Source: Pandoraea faecigallinarum (GTDB lineage: Bacteria; Pseudomonadota; Gammaproteobacteria; Burkholderiales; Burkholderiaceae). Taken from it: DNA of 64,000 nucleotides. This document shows, one piece after another, positions 17,302 to 27,753 of the stretch; within the stretch, counting starts at the first letter, position 1, and every line of letters begins with the position of its first letter. The stretch lies in NCBI RefSeq assembly GCF_001029105.3, contig NZ_CP011807.3, positions 2,356,001 through 2,420,000 of the forward strand. Reading direction: 5' to 3'. Both the position numbers and the translations under genes were made by a program. Under the pieces are notes generated by a model. The model made no database searches, was not told where the DNA came from, and saw only the letters and a list, made by a program, of their open reading frames with translations.

Positions 17302-20300
17302 ATGGCGGGGGAACCCGGTAACGAGCGTGACGATCACGGCCGCAATACGAACGATTTCTCCGATGAGTTGAGCGAACTCACCGGCGCGCGTCGCCGTTGG
17401 CGCATCACAGCGAGACTCGACGAGCTTTTTCGAAGCATTTCCCTGTATGCCGTGCCCGCGGCGATCATGTTGCTCTCGGGCATCGTGCTGCTGTTTCAGG
17501 AAAGCCAGTACGCCGTGCGCGGTGCGACGCCGCTCAGTTTTCAGGCGCAAGGCGATTTACCCGCGACGTTCAGCCCGCCCATGGCGAAGGGCGCACTCGA
17601 GCGTGCGCCGTCTGTCCAGCAATTCAGCACTCATCTCTCCGAAGCGCCGGTGTGGTTCCGGGTCACGGTGCCGCCGGTCGGCGCTCAGGAACGCACCGTC
17701 ATCGAGTTTCCTTCGCGCCACGCGAAGACGCTGGCCTGTTGGCGAAGCCCGGACAGCCCGGCGATCGGTCGTGCGGATCGCAGCGGCGTAACGGGGGCCG
17801 TGCGCATGTCGAAGGCCGGCTTCATGATCGATCTCGGCCATCTCGTCGAACCCGTGACGCTGCTTTGTCAGGCGACGTTCTCCGGCCCGGCGCATCTCTC
17901 GCTCGTGGCCTGGCCCGCGCCCGAGCTGCGCATTTCCGAGAAGGAATTTCACCGCAGCAACGGGTTGCTCGAAGGCGGCCTGTTGACGCTGTCGGCTTTC
18001 GTGCTGGTCACTGCCATCATCAACAAGGAATGGCTGTATGTGCTGTTCGCCGCGTGGCTGATCGGCAATCTGCGTCTCGCGGCGAACTCGATGGGGGCCG
18101 ATACGCAATGGCTCGAACGGGCCATTCCGATGGACTGGGACGCCCTGGTGCGCAAGGCGACCTTCGCGGTCTATTACGTGCTGACGTACTCGCTGTTCAC
18201 ACAGTTGTTCAAGAAAGAGCTGCGCCTGATCGGGTTGCGGTGGATGGTGATGGTGCTGCAATGGGCCGGCGTCGTGCTGTGCTGCGCCGCCATTGCGTTG
18301 CCGTACGCTCACTTCATTCCCGTGCTTTGGGCCGTGGCGGCGCTGGGCATCGTGTTCGTACTGGTGTTGCTCGCGCGCATTCTGGTGCTGACGCGCTCGC
18401 GCGTGGCGGTCTGGTACAGCGCGTCGCTTGCCATCGTTCTGTTCGCCACGTTTTCCGAAGTGATTGCGGCCGCCTTCAACGCCCGCGCCTTGTCCTCGGC
18501 GCTCAATAGCGTGACGGCGGCGCTGTTCTCGAGCCTGATGGCCGCACTCGCCATCGCCGAGCAGATGCGCATGGAGCACAAGGGCAAGCTCGAAGCCCAG
18601 ACCGAACTGCGCAATGCCTACGATGTCACGCCCGTGGGGCTGTTCACCCTGAACGATCAGGGCGTGTTCGTGCGGGGGAACGCCGCGCTGCACACCATGC
18701 TCGGCATTCCCCTGGGCATTCCCAATACGCAGGGCCGCACGTACCGCTGGGACCAGTACTTCGGGCAGAGCACGTGGCGCATGTTGCTCGACGTCGCCCA
18801 GCACAGTGACGAATCCGAACTCGAAATCCTCTCGCTGCCGCGCGACGACGGCCGGGTCAGCCGCTATCTGGTCAAGGCGATCTTCTCCGACGGCCGTATC
18901 GAAGGCTCCTTGCAGGACATCACGGAACGTGCGCGCACGATGGAGCAATTGCGCTATCTCGCGGAGAACGATCCGCTGACCGGGGTTTCGAACCGGCGCG
19001 GGATCGAGAAGTCGCTCGGCGAGGCCATCCGGACGCTATCGGAGACGCGCCCCGCGGCGCTCGCCTATCTGGATCTGGACCGCTTCAAGCTCGTCAACGA
19101 TCTGTTCGGGCATGCCGCGGGCGACGAAGTGCTGCGTCAGGCGTGCGACCGCATGCGCGCCCGGTTGTCGGCGGAGCAGAGCGTCGGGCGCACCGGTGGC
19201 GACGAATTCATCGTGGTGTTTCGCGATGCGACCATCAAGGAGGCAGCGGCCGTGGCGCGCCGCCTGGTCGACGCCATTGCCGGCGAGCCGTATCAGATCG
19301 GCGATCGCGCGTTCCAGGTGCGTGCGTCGGCCGGGGTCATCGAACTCACGACGGACATGCGCGTGCCCGACGCGATTTCCTCGGCCGACCGCGCCTGCCG
19401 CGAAGCCAAGAAGAGCCGGCGCGAGCTGGTCGTCTACGAGCGCGGGGCGGCGGCATTTCGCGAGCGTCTGGCCGAACTGCGTCTGATCGATGCGCTCGAC
19501 GCCGGCCTCGCGCCCAACACGCTGTTCCTCGAAATGCAGCCGATCATGGAGATGGCTGCGCCGGGCGATTCGCTGAACTTCGAAGTGCTGCTGCGCATGC
19601 GCGATTCCGACGGCAACATCGTGCCCGCGTCGCGCATCATCAGCGCGGCCGAAGAGAACGGCACCATCGGTATGATCGACAAATGGGTGCTCACGAACAC
19701 CTTGACATGGATCGACGCACATCGCGACCAACTCGAGAAGACGCGTTTCGTTTGCGTGAACCTGTCGGGTGCGTCGCTCAACGACGAGCATTTCGTGCGG
19801 GACATCTTCGCCACGCTCGCCGCGCACGAGCGCGCTGTCGGATTGTTGTGCATCGAGATCACGGAAACGGTGGCGCTGCACGATCTGGACAACACGCGGC
19901 GCTTCGTGGATCGCATCCATCAACTGGGCGGGCGCATCGCGCTCGACGACTTCGGCGCGGGGTTCAGTTCGTTTTCCTATCTCAAGGATCTTGCAGTCGA
20001 CGCGATCAAGATCGATGGCGCGTTCGTCAAGAGCATGGCGGCCCATCCGGCCAATCTCGCTATTGTCGAGGCTATCGTGGCGCTGGCGAAAAATCTTGGC
20101 ATCCGGAGTGTGGCGGAGTGGGTGGAAGATGCCGCGACGCTCGAAGCGCTCTCCGAGCTTGGCGTCGACTATGTGCAGGGCTTTCTCATTGCACGCCCGC
20201 AAACGCCGGAAGCCATTCTCGCGGCTGACTCGGCAGCGAGTTTCGTACGCGATCCGCAACTTAGCGCGTTGCTCGTCGAGTTGGAAGCGTCCTTTTATCC

Positions 20301-20331
20301 GCGCGCGAGCGGCAGCACGGCGTTGCACTGA
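17302..20331 (+). CDS. 7TM receptor with PAS, GGDEF and EAL domains
   Basis: In this 1009-residue protein, one helix at about 49-65 leads to a periplasmic domain of about 150 residues. Some seven helices at 222-425 follow, a layout like 7TMR-DISM receptors. A PAS domain spans about 435-545, GGDEF about 550-715 (TGGDEF at 631-636) and EAL about 725-985. The EAL signature reads EVLLR at 761 and DDFGAG is present at 882-887, so hydrolysis of c-di-GMP is plausible; GGDEF is also intact but no RxxD inhibition site precedes it. It probably tunes c-di-GMP in response to an external ligand. The upstream neighbour encodes a lipid-signal-type acyltransferase. Confidence 0.88.
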   Translation: MAGEPGNERDDHGRNTNDFSDELSELTGARRRWRITARLDELFRSISLYAVPAAIMLLSGIVLLFQESQYAVRGATPLSFQAQGDLPATFSPPMAKGALERAPSVQQFSTHLSEAPVWFRVTVPPVGAQERTVIEFPSRHAKTLACWRSPDSPAIGRADRSGVTGAVRMSKAGFMIDLGHLVEPVTLLCQATFSGPAHLSLVAWPAPELRISEKEFHRSNGLLEGGLLTLSAFVLVTAIINKEWLYVLFAAWLIGNLRLAANSMGADTQWLERAIPMDWDALVRKATFAVYYVLTYSLFTQLFKKELRLIGLRWMVMVLQWAGVVLCCAAIALPYAHFIPVLWAVAALGIVFVLVLLARILVLTRSRVAVWYSASLAIVLFATFSEVIAAAFNARALSSALNSVTAALFSSLMAALAIAEQMRMEHKGKLEAQTELRNAYDVTPVGLFTLNDQGVFVRGNAALHTMLGIPLGIPNTQGRTYRWDQYFGQSTWRMLLDVAQHSDESELEILSLPRDDGRVSRYLVKAIFSDGRIEGSLQDITERARTMEQLRYLAENDPLTGVSNRRGIEKSLGEAIRTLSETRPAALAYLDLDRFKLVNDLFGHAAGDEVLRQACDRMRARLSAEQSVGRTGGDEFIVVFRDATIKEAAAVARRLVDAIAGEPYQIGDRAFQVRASAGVIELTTDMRVPDAISSADRACREAKKSRRELVVYERGAAAFRERLAELRLIDALDAGLAPNTLFLEMQPIMEMAAPGDSLNFEVLLRMRDSDGNIVPASRIISAAEENGTIGMIDKWVLTNTLTWIDAHRDQLEKTRFVCVNLSGASLNDEHFVRDIFATLAAHERAVGLLCIEITETVALHDLDNTRRFVDRIHQLGGRIALDDFGAGFSSFSYLKDLAVDAIKIDGAFVKSMAAHPANLAIVEAIVALAKNLGIRSVAEWVEDAATLEALSELGVDYVQGFLIARPQTPEAILAADSAASFVRDPQLSALLVELEASFYPRASGSTALH

Positions 20332-20816
20332 TCGCCTCCGTTGCTCGCGGCCGTTTGCGAGGTACGCGAATGGCCGTGAGCGTTGCGCCGCGCGACGCAT
20401 CAATCGCGGTTCGCGTTCAGCATTGTCTGTATTTCACGCAATGCTCTATTTCCGGGCGGATCTCCTGACACCGCCTGTTTTCCCATGCGTCACGGCCCGG
20501 AACCCGCATGAATAGCGGATTCCGGTGTCAAGCATCGCCTTCGTGGACTGCACGTGAAGGTAACTCAGCGTAAGATTTCCAACTGGAATAAATCTTGTCC
20601 CGCGCAAAGTCCGGATGGCAGAATTTGCGCATCGACGTGATGGAGCAACGTCTCCATGCGTCCGTGAGTCGTTCCGCCTGCTAGGGGGCAACGCGGCACA
20701 TCATCGCTCACGGAAGCCTGGCATCGGACCGGCACGCGACTCGTAACGGGGTTAGGACCGCTCGTCCAAAAGACGACAGCGGCGCAACCAGAACACACCT
20801 AACCAAAACAACGACA
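20332..20816. other. Long leader region upstream of LPS gene with inverted repeats
   Basis: No convincing gene is seen. AAGATTT (20572-20578) and AAATCTT (20590-20596) flank an inner TTCC-AACT-GGAA hairpin. A second small hairpin, ATGGAG/CTCCAT, lies at 20640-20657. The gene that follows has no clear ribosome-binding site, so structured leader RNA or a misplaced start are both possible. Confidence 0.4.
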
Positions 20817-21839
20817 ATGCTTTCGACAATCCTCAAACTCGTCTACCGTCACAGCCACGCGGCGAAGTGGCGGCACAACGAACGTTTGTGGCCGCACGCG
20901 CGTATCGAGCGCGATGCGATGGGGGCCATCGAACGATTCACCTGGCGCGGCCGTCACGTGCCGCTCGCGCGCCGCGCCGAGCTGCAACGTCTGCGACGCC
21001 TGCCTTGCCATATCATCGCCAGCGGACCGTCGGTCGCCGAGATCGACTACGAAGCGCTGCCGATGCATCACGTCATGGGCGTGAACGGTGCCATCGCGCT
21101 CAGCGCCCATGCGCCCGTCAAGTTCGACTACTACTGCATTCTCGACGCCGGTTTCGTGCGTCAGCGCCCGGATCTGGCGCGTCGGATCGTGGCGCGCGAT
21201 CTCGTGCTGTTCGTCACGCCGGTCGTGCTGGCGCGTTTGCTGGACATGTTCCCGGTGTCGGCGCTCGGGTGCCGCTTCTATCTCGTCGACGATATTTACA
21301 AACGTGGATTCGAAGCCGCACGCACGACCCGGATGCTGCGCGACGACGCGCAGATATCGGCCAGCGCCTCGTTTCTTGGCGACGACAGCGAGATCGGTTT
21401 CAGCTTCGATATCGACAACGGCTTCTTCCACGGCGGCACCGTGGCGTACTTCGCGTTGCAGGTTGCGACCTGGCTTGGGTTCACCGAGATGTACATGCAC
21501 GGACTCGATTTGCGCGATGCGTCGCACACGCCGCGCTTCTACGAGACGATGCAAACCCGCGCACCCACCCGGCTGGATGCCGAGTTCGCCAATCTGATCG
21601 AGCCGTCATTCCGGCATGCCTCGCAAGTCTTGCGCCTGCGTGGCGTGCGTGTCGAAAACCTGTCGCCTGCGAGTGCGCTGGGCGAGGACATCTTCGGGAA
21701 GGTCGACTGGCGTTCGCTGCGCCGCCGGAATCTGAGTCTGGTCATGCCGGACGAGGCATTGCCGGTCGCGGCCGTGGGCAGTGTGGCAGTCGATGCCATG
21801 CCCACGTTGCGCCCCACCGGAACGCACGGGCACGCATAA
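20817..21839 (+). CDS. Putative LPS core glycosyltransferase (WaaZ/Kdo-III-transferase-like)
   Basis: The 340-residue soluble protein has the loop HIIASGPSVAEID near residues 65-77, then VNGAIALS, FDYYCILDAGFV, a HGGTVAYFALQVATWLGFTEMYMHGLDL block and a conserved RFYE. An N-terminal GPS loop plus a late Gly-rich strand with an acidic Asp is shared by DUF115-like and WaaZ-type sugar or Kdo transferases acting on lipopolysaccharide core. I make the LPS assignment from resemblance only. It is monocistronic, with a 485-bp leader and no evident Shine-Dalgarno, so the start is uncertain; Met35 is a possible alternative. Confidence 0.5.
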   Translation: MLSTILKLVYRHSHAAKWRHNERLWPHARIERDAMGAIERFTWRGRHVPLARRAELQRLRRLPCHIIASGPSVAEIDYEALPMHHVMGVNGAIALSAHAPVKFDYYCILDAGFVRQRPDLARRIVARDLVLFVTPVVLARLLDMFPVSALGCRFYLVDDIYKRGFEAARTTRMLRDDAQISASASFLGDDSEIGFSFDIDNGFFHGGTVAYFALQVATWLGFTEMYMHGLDLRDASHTPRFYETMQTRAPTRLDAEFANLIEPSFRHASQVLRLRGVRVENLSPASALGEDIFGKVDWRSLRRRNLSLVMPDEALPVAAVGSVAVDAMPTLRPTGTHGHA

Positions 21840-21958
21840 CCACGCATAACCATTGCCTGCGGTACGCCAGCCGCGCAAAAGTGCGTGCAGTAGGGCGGCC
21901 CTGGAGTGACCTACCTGCTACAATCGCTCTCCGGGTTTTCCTGATGCAATGAGCGATT

Positions 21959-24900
21959 ATGGGGTTTGGCTGGTTCGGACTGTCGACGTTTTGGTTGCTG
22001 GCGTTGTGCTGGCCTGGCGTACGGGGTCTGCTTGGCGGTGAGATAAGAATCTTCGGCCCCGGCACGCTCCGTGTGCTGCTTGGCGTTCCGCTCACCATGG
22101 TGTCGAGCGCCACGTTGGCCGCGCTCACGGGCGGGGACAGCACTACGGCCGGCGGCAGTGTCGGTCAGACCCTTTCGCACGGCCTGCACGTCGCGCTGGG
22201 CGGCACGCTCGCAATGGGCGTCACCGGCTTCATTCTCCTTTTTTCCCTTCCGCTAGTCTTTGGCACCACGTGGTGGGGCATGTTCTCGCGCGGCACAGCC
22301 CCCGGCAAGGAGGACGATGCGCCGTCGTTCGGGCCGCGCGAGTCGCGCGAGTCGCATTTCCACGGCGGCATTCACGAACCGGTGCGCGGGCTGTCGCAGA
22401 TGTCGTTCGACACAGCCGAACGAAGTGAGCGCGGTGAACGGGGCGGCTACCTACCGACGCTTGGTCAGGGGCACCACAACGTGGGCAGCCTGGCGGAAGC
22501 GCCGGTGCCCCGTCGTCGCGGACTGGCCGCGCAGCCACGCTGGAAGTTAACCGACGAAGAGCGTGCGCGACTTGACGCGATGCAGCCGCCGCCATTGTCT
22601 GCCCGTGGGGGGCGCCGCGCCGAGCCGTCGTTCGGCAGCACGGGCACGCGTGCGGTCCTGCCTCGCCACGCCTACGGCGCCGGGGCGGCGCGGGGCGAGG
22701 CGCTACGGATGACCGAATTCGTGCGCGCGGAACCGGGACTGCCGCCGCGAGCGCCGAGAGTGCCGCCGACGGCATCGCCATCCGCGACCTCTTCGACATC
22801 GTCCCCGATGGCGTCCGCCGCGACAACCCGGCTGGCGACACCCCGGCCGATGGCGTCGGCATCGGGCGTTTCGCCGTCGGCGCTATCGAGTGCCTCCGGC
22901 GTGGCGGCTTCGTCGCCGGACGCGCTGCATTCGACGTCCATTCCGGGGACTACGGGATACCGGCGTCCAGTCGGCACGGCTCCGGCGCACTTGCGCGGTA
23001 CCGTTGTGCATAGCCCGTTTCGCAAGCCCCAGTTGGGTTTGGAGGACGTGCCGCCGCGAGGCGCGCCGCCGATGGCGGCGCGTCCGCAAACGTCCTCAAG
23101 CCAGACGACGCTTTCGCGCTCCGATGCGTCGATGACGCCGTCAGCCCCTACGGCGAATCCGCCGTTCGCGTCGCCTTCTGCGTCGCCTTCTGTGTCACGA
23201 CCCGCGGCAGGCTCCGTCATGCGAGGCGCCGCGTCGTGGTCGGCGGGGGACGTTGCGACACCGCTGTCGTCCGACATCTCCGAATTTTCCCCCGTCGGCT
23301 GGTCCGTCAACGACGTGGAGACTCCGTCTGCGGAACCCGTACCCGAAGGTCCGACGCCGGAGATGCGCGCGCAACAGGAAGCGGCGCGCGCGGCGGAACA
23401 GGCCCGCGTCGAGGCAATGGCCGCACTGCGCAACGAAGCAGAGGCTTTGCTTCGCGATCTGCGACAGTGGAGTCGTGCCGACGCAGGGGAGGGCGCTGAC
23501 GTGGCGTCGGCGGAGCCGCCGGCTGGCGAGACCGAGCGTCCGATGCCGGTCGGGAACGATATAGGGAAGGAAGCAGGGAAGGAAGCAGGGAAGGAGTCGG
23601 GGACGGAAGCCGATGTCGCGGCGAGCGGTCCTGAGGAAGTTCCCTCGCTCGACGCTGCGTCGCCGATAGCGCCGGGCGCATCGGCAGCACCGCTTGCGGC
23701 GTCGGAAGTACTCAATCTTCCACCGACGGTTTTGCTGCCGAAGGCGGCGGTGACGCCGTCCGGGGCGTCGATGTCGACGCCGCCGCGTGCGTTCGTTTTC
23801 GCCGATGTGCTCGCGAGCGTCGAAGCTTACGACGCGTCGCCCGTCGAGCCCGACGCCGACGTGAAGGCCGACGTGAAGGCCGACGCACCGGCCACGGCTT
23901 CCGCCCCGGCCCCGATGCAGGCATTGGCGGCGGCGGTTGCGGAGGCGTCGTTCGAGGCCGCCGACGAACCGCCGCCGTTCGATGCTTCGGAAGCCTCCGA
24001 AGCCTCCAAGGCCTTGGAGACCTCGGACACCTCCGTCATCGATGACGACATCGAACCGTCGTCAAAACCGCATTACGTATTGCGTGCGGATGGCACCTGG
24101 GCGCGGGCCGACGAGATACTGCCGACGTCCGGGCCCATCGAGACGCCGGGCCTGCCCACAACGCCGGTGTCGGCCGCTGCGCCCGCTGCTGCAACGGTGC
24201 CTGCGATTCCGTCGTTCACCGCGGCTTCGGCTTCGGCCACTGCCCCAACCGCATCCTTCGGGGAACCCCCGGCGCCAGCCCCGGCAAGTTTTTCGCCCGA
24301 TACGCCGTACGAACTGCCGCCGCCGCGCGTGGCCGTCGACTACGATTTGCCCGCGCTGGATTTGTTGTCGCCGGCGATGTCGCAGGACATCGCCAACGTC
24401 GTCTCCGACGAAGCGCTCGCCGCCGTGAGTCAACTGATCGAGCAGCGTCTGGCCGAGTTCAAGGTGCCGGTAACGGTCGTCGGCGCATCGGCGGGTCCTG
24501 TGATCACGCGCTTCGAAGTCGAGCCGGCCGTCGGGGTACGCGGTGCGCAGGTCGTCGGTCTGATGAAGGATCTGGCGCGCGCGTTGGGCGTGACGTCGAT
24601 TCGCGTCGTCGAGACGATTCCCGGCAAGACCTGCATGGGGCTCGAACTGCCGAACGCGCAGCGCCAGATGATTCGTCTGTCCGAGATTCTCACGGCACCG
24701 GTATTCGATTCGCATCGTTCGCGTCTTGCGCTGGCGATGGGCAAGGACATTACCGGCGAGCCGGTCGTGGCCGATCTGGCACGTGCCCCGCACCTGCTGG
24801 TTGCCGGTACGACCGGTTCCGGCAAGTCGGTTGCCGTCAACGCCATGATCCTGTCGTTGCTGTACAAGGCGACGCCGGACGACGTGCGTCTCATCATGAT

Positions 24901-25819
24901 CGACCCGAAGATGCTGGAGCTATCGGTCTACGGCGGTATTCCGCATTTGCTCGCGCCGGTTGTCACCGATATGAAGCAAGCCGCGCATGCCCTGAACTGG
25001 TGCGTGGGCGAGATGGAAAAGCGCTATCGCCTGATGTCTGCGCTCGGCGTACGTAATCTGGCCGGCTACAACGAGAAAATCGATGCGGCGCGTGCCGCTG
25101 GCGACAAGGTAAGCAACCCATTCTCGCTCACGCCGGACGCCCCGGAACCGCTGGATCGCCTGCCGTTCATCGTGGTCGTCATCGACGAACTGGCCGATCT
25201 GATGATGGTCGCAGGCAAGAAGATCGAGGAATTGATCGCACGCCTGGCGCAAAAGGCGCGCGCGGCCGGTATTCACCTGATTCTGGCAACGCAGCGGCCG
25301 TCGGTGGACGTCATTACGGGACTCATCAAGGCGAACATTCCGACGCGCGTCGCTTTCCAGGTATCGTCCAAGATCGATTCGCGCACGATTCTCGACCAGA
25401 TGGGCGCGGAGTCGCTGCTCGGGCAGGGCGACATGCTGTTCCTGCCGCCGGGCACCGGGTATCCGCAACGGGTCCACGGCGCGTTCGTGGCGGACGACGA
25501 GGTGCATCGTGTCGTTGAGCATTGGCAGCAGTATGGCGAGCCGGATTACGACGAATCCATCCTCGCGGGCGACCCGGCGGATGCCGCTGCGGCGGATCTG
25601 TTCGGCGATGCGGCCGGGGACGCCGAAGCCGATCCGTTGTACGACGAGGCTGCCGCGTTCGTGCTGAATTCGCGACGCGCGTCGATTTCCGCCGTGCAAC
25701 GGCAATTGCGCATCGGTTACAACCGTGCGGCACGCCTCATCGAGCAAATGGAGGCCGCGGGACTCGTCACACCGATGGGACGAAACGGCACCCGCGAAGT
25801 CGTCGCGCCGGGCGAGTAA
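21959..25819 (+). CDS. ftsK: FtsK/SpoIIIE-family DNA translocase with very long linker
   Basis: In this 1286-residue protein, three hydrophobic segments lie within residues 5-113. Residues about 115-790 are a low-complexity Ala/Pro/Ser/Glu linker. The motor follows, with the alpha/beta region ([32 protein letters not shown]), Walker A GTTGSGKS near 950 and Walker [12 protein letters not shown] near 1070, then DRLPFIV and [20 protein letters not shown]. The last 65 residues are the gamma winged helix ([28 protein letters not shown]) that reads KOPS sites. It pumps the chromosome terminus across the septum and activates XerCD. It has fewer membrane helices than E. coli FtsK, and Burkholderiaceae often carry a shorter paralogue too. 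Confidence 0.9.
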   Translation: MGFGWFGLSTFWLLALCWPGVRGLLGGEIRIFGPGTLRVLLGVPLTMVSSATLAALTGGDSTTAGGSVGQTLSHGLHVALGGTLAMGVTGFILLFSLPLVFGTTWWGMFSRGTAPGKEDDAPSFGPRESRESHFHGGIHEPVRGLSQMSFDTAERSERGERGGYLPTLGQGHHNVGSLAEAPVPRRRGLAAQPRWKLTDEERARLDAMQPPPLSARGGRRAEPSFGSTGTRAVLPRHAYGAGAARGEALRMTEFVRAEPGLPPRAPRVPPTASPSATSSTSSPMASAATTRLATPRPMASASGVSPSALSSASGVAASSPDALHSTSIPGTTGYRRPVGTAPAHLRGTVVHSPFRKPQLGLEDVPPRGAPPMAARPQTSSSQTTLSRSDASMTPSAPTANPPFASPSASPSVSRPAAGSVMRGAASWSAGDVATPLSSDISEFSPVGWSVNDVETPSAEPVPEGPTPEMRAQQEAARAAEQARVEAMAALRNEAEALLRDLRQWSRADAGEGADVASAEPPAGETERPMPVGNDIGKEAGKEAGKESGTEADVAASGPEEVPSLDAASPIAPGASAAPLAASEVLNLPPTVLLPKAAVTPSGASMSTPPRAFVFADVLASVEAYDASPVEPDADVKADVKADAPATASAPAPMQALAAAVAEASFEAADEPPPFDASEASEASKALETSDTSVIDDDIEPSSKPHYVLRADGTWARADEILPTSGPIETPGLPTTPVSAAAPAAATVPAIPSFTAASASATAPTASFGEPPAPAPASFSPDTPYELPPPRVAVDYDLPALDLLSPAMSQDIANVVSDEALAAVSQLIEQRLAEFKVPVTVVGASAGPVITRFEVEPAVGVRGAQVVGLMKDLARALGVTSIRVVETIPGKTCMGLELPNAQRQMIRLSEILTAPVFDSHRSRLALAMGKDITGEPVVADLARAPHLLVAGTTGSGKSVAVNAMILSLLYKATPDDVRLIMIDPKMLELSVYGGIPHLLAPVVTDMKQAAHALNWCVGEMEKRYRLMSALGVRNLAGYNEKIDAARAAGDKVSNPFSLTPDAPEPLDRLPFIVVVIDELADLMMVAGKKIEELIARLAQKARAAGIHLILATQRPSVDVITGLIKANIPTRVAFQVSSKIDSRTILDQMGAESLLGQGDMLFLPPGTGYPQRVHGAFVADDEVHRVVEHWQQYGEPDYDESILAGDPADAAAADLFGDAAGDAEADPLYDEAAAFVLNSRRASISAVQRQLRIGYNRAARLIEQMEAAGLVTPMGRNGTREVVAPGE
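23564..23599 (+). repeat. 12-bp tandem repeat in ftsK linker
   Basis: GGGAAGGAAGCA is repeated twice and followed by a third partial copy, giving [12 protein letters not shown]. As the unit is a multiple of three, copy changes would keep the frame. Confidence 0.7.
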
Positions 25820-26248
25820 CCGTCCCTGTTGTGCGCCCCGCCCGCGGACGAATAATCGCCTTCGCTTACAACTCCCTTACGACCCGTCACCCGAGTCGAA
25901 CTCTTTGGCACTCCGTGCTGTTCTCCGGACACGCGCCGTACATGGGCGCGTGCCGCCAAACCGCCTGAAAACCCGCATCGAATGGTGCTAACGGGGCGCA
26001 AACCCGCGTCCCCGTAGGGGTATTCCCGCCTTTGCGGGCGAAACTCAGCGATCACATAATCGGCGCGCTAGGTTGGTCGTTCGACGCGTGCTTGACGGTA
26101 TCGCCCCGATACGAATTACAAGGACCGGGGCGGTGTGAAGGGGAGGCAAGAACCCGTGATTCGCGCGTCCACGGCAGGGCCTGCGACACCAAGGAAATCG
26201 CAGCAAAAAAGCGTCATATCGAAACGCATCGCACCGAAGGAGACCCTT
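25820..26248. other. Intergenic region between ftsK and the Liv operon
   Basis: Holds two small GC hairpins, ACGGGG/CCCCGT (25991-25996 with 26010-26015) and CCCGC/GCGGG (26025-26038), neither followed by a T-run. The promoter of the Liv operon is probably here, but I cannot pick a clear -35/-10 pair. AAGGAG at 26237-26242 belongs to the next gene. Confidence 0.4.
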
Positions 26249-27475
26249 ATGCAATTCCGATTCAAGCTTATGGCCGGCGCTGTCGCGTTCGCCCTGTCCG
26301 CCTCGATGGCCGTCGCTGCCGATCCGATCAAGATCGGCGTGTCGGGGCCGTTCACCGGCGGCTCGTCGTCGATGGGCGTGTCCATGCGTGACGGCGTGCG
26401 TCTGGCCGCTGCGGAGATCAACAAGTCGGGCGGCGTGCTGGGACGTCAGATCGTGCTGGTCGAGCGCGACGAGGAAGCCAAGAACGAGCGCGGCGTGCAG
26501 GTCGCACAGGAACTGATCAACAAGGAAAAGGTGGTTGCAACCGTCGGTTACATCAATACCGGTGTGGCACTTGCTTCGCAGCGTTTCTATCAGGATGCCA
26601 AAATTCCGGTGTTCAACAACGTGGCGACGGGCACGGTCATTACCGAGCAGTTCAAGCCGCCTCAGTACCCGGACAACTACGTGTTCCGCAACTCGGCCAA
26701 GGACAGCATTCAGGCGCCGATGATCGTGGAAGAAGCCATCACGCGCCGCGGTTTCAAGAAGCCCGCAATTCTTGCCGACTCGACCAACTACGGCCAGCTC
26801 GGGCGTGAGGATCTGGAAAAGGCGCTCAAAGCCAAGGGCATTACGCCCGTGGCGGTCGAGAAGTTCAACATCAAGGACGTCGACATGACGGCCCAGTTGC
26901 TCAAGGCCAAGCAGGCCGGCGCCGACGTGATCCTGACGTACGGCATCGGTCCGGAGCTTGCCCAGATCGCCAACGGCATGGGCAAGCTCGGCTGGAAGCT
27001 GCCGATCGTGGGCAGCTGGACGCTTGCGATGGCGAACTACATCGACAACTCGGGAGCGAACGGCGAAGGCGCGCGCATGCCGCAGACGTTCATTCAGGAA
27101 CCGAACACGCCCAAGCGCAAGGCATTCATCGACGGCTACCTTGCCATGTTCAAGCCGAAGAACAACCGCATCGACTCGGCGGTTTCGGCAGCGCAAGGCT
27201 ACGACTCGATCTACCTGCTGGCCGCAGCCATCAAGCAGGCAGGCAGCACCGAAGGCCCGAAGGTGCGCGCAGCCCTGGAAGACCTGAAGACGCCGGTCGA
27301 AGGTGTGGTCACGACCTACGATCATCCGTTCACGCATGACGACCACGATGCCATCACGGCGAACATTCCGGTGTTCGGCGAAGTCAAGGGCGGCCGTGTT
27401 GTGTACGCCTACGACGCCGACCTGAAGGCAGGCAGCAAGGTTCGCGAGAAGGCCGCTTCGACGGCTTCGAAGTAA
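26249..27475 (+). CDS. livK: Branched-chain amino acid ABC transporter binding protein
   Basis: The 408-residue Peripla_BP_6 protein begins with signal peptide MQFRFKLMAGAVAFALSASMAVAA, cleaved near residue 24. IKIGVSGPFTGGSSSMGVSMRDGVRLAAAEINKSGGVLGR is the standard start of Liv-type receptors. AAGGAG precedes the ATG by six bases; a longer frame from 26135 lacks signal-peptide logic. It binds an amino acid or related carboxylate in the periplasm and delivers it to the LivH/LivM-G/LivF complex encoded downstream. The true ligand cannot be told from sequence; Liv paralogues transport amides, urea and aromatic acids too. Confidence 0.9.
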   Translation: MQFRFKLMAGAVAFALSASMAVAADPIKIGVSGPFTGGSSSMGVSMRDGVRLAAAEINKSGGVLGRQIVLVERDEEAKNERGVQVAQELINKEKVVATVGYINTGVALASQRFYQDAKIPVFNNVATGTVITEQFKPPQYPDNYVFRNSAKDSIQAPMIVEEAITRRGFKKPAILADSTNYGQLGREDLEKALKAKGITPVAVEKFNIKDVDMTAQLLKAKQAGADVILTYGIGPELAQIANGMGKLGWKLPIVGSWTLAMANYIDNSGANGEGARMPQTFIQEPNTPKRKAFIDGYLAMFKPKNNRIDSAVSAAQGYDSIYLLAAAIKQAGSTEGPKVRAALEDLKTPVEGVVTTYDHPFTHDDHDAITANIPVFGEVKGGRVVYAYDADLKAGSKVREKAASTASK

Positions 27476-27753
27476 GCCCCGTCGCCTCCCGGCGCTGCGT
27501 CGCGCAGGTCGCTTCATCGCCTGTTGCGCAGCTCGCTTCGTAGGCCACATTGCAGCCATGACGGATGAACGACGGCGCGCATCGCCTTCGCCCCGGTGTC
27601 CCGCCCGCGGGGCGCGAGGGCGAGGCACGCGCGCTGTCTTCTCCCCATCGTTGCTCACTGCCGTCCTATGGACCCGGCGTGTGGCACATGCATCGAATGC
27701 CCGCCGAGCATTGCTCGCCGGCTCGTAAGCTCGCATCCGCGAGAGAGGAACGC

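Noticed and set aside
20446..20691. An 81-codon minus-strand frame in the leader of the WaaZ-like gene
   Set aside because: No ribosome-binding site and coding character absent; the hairpins are a better explanation of the region.
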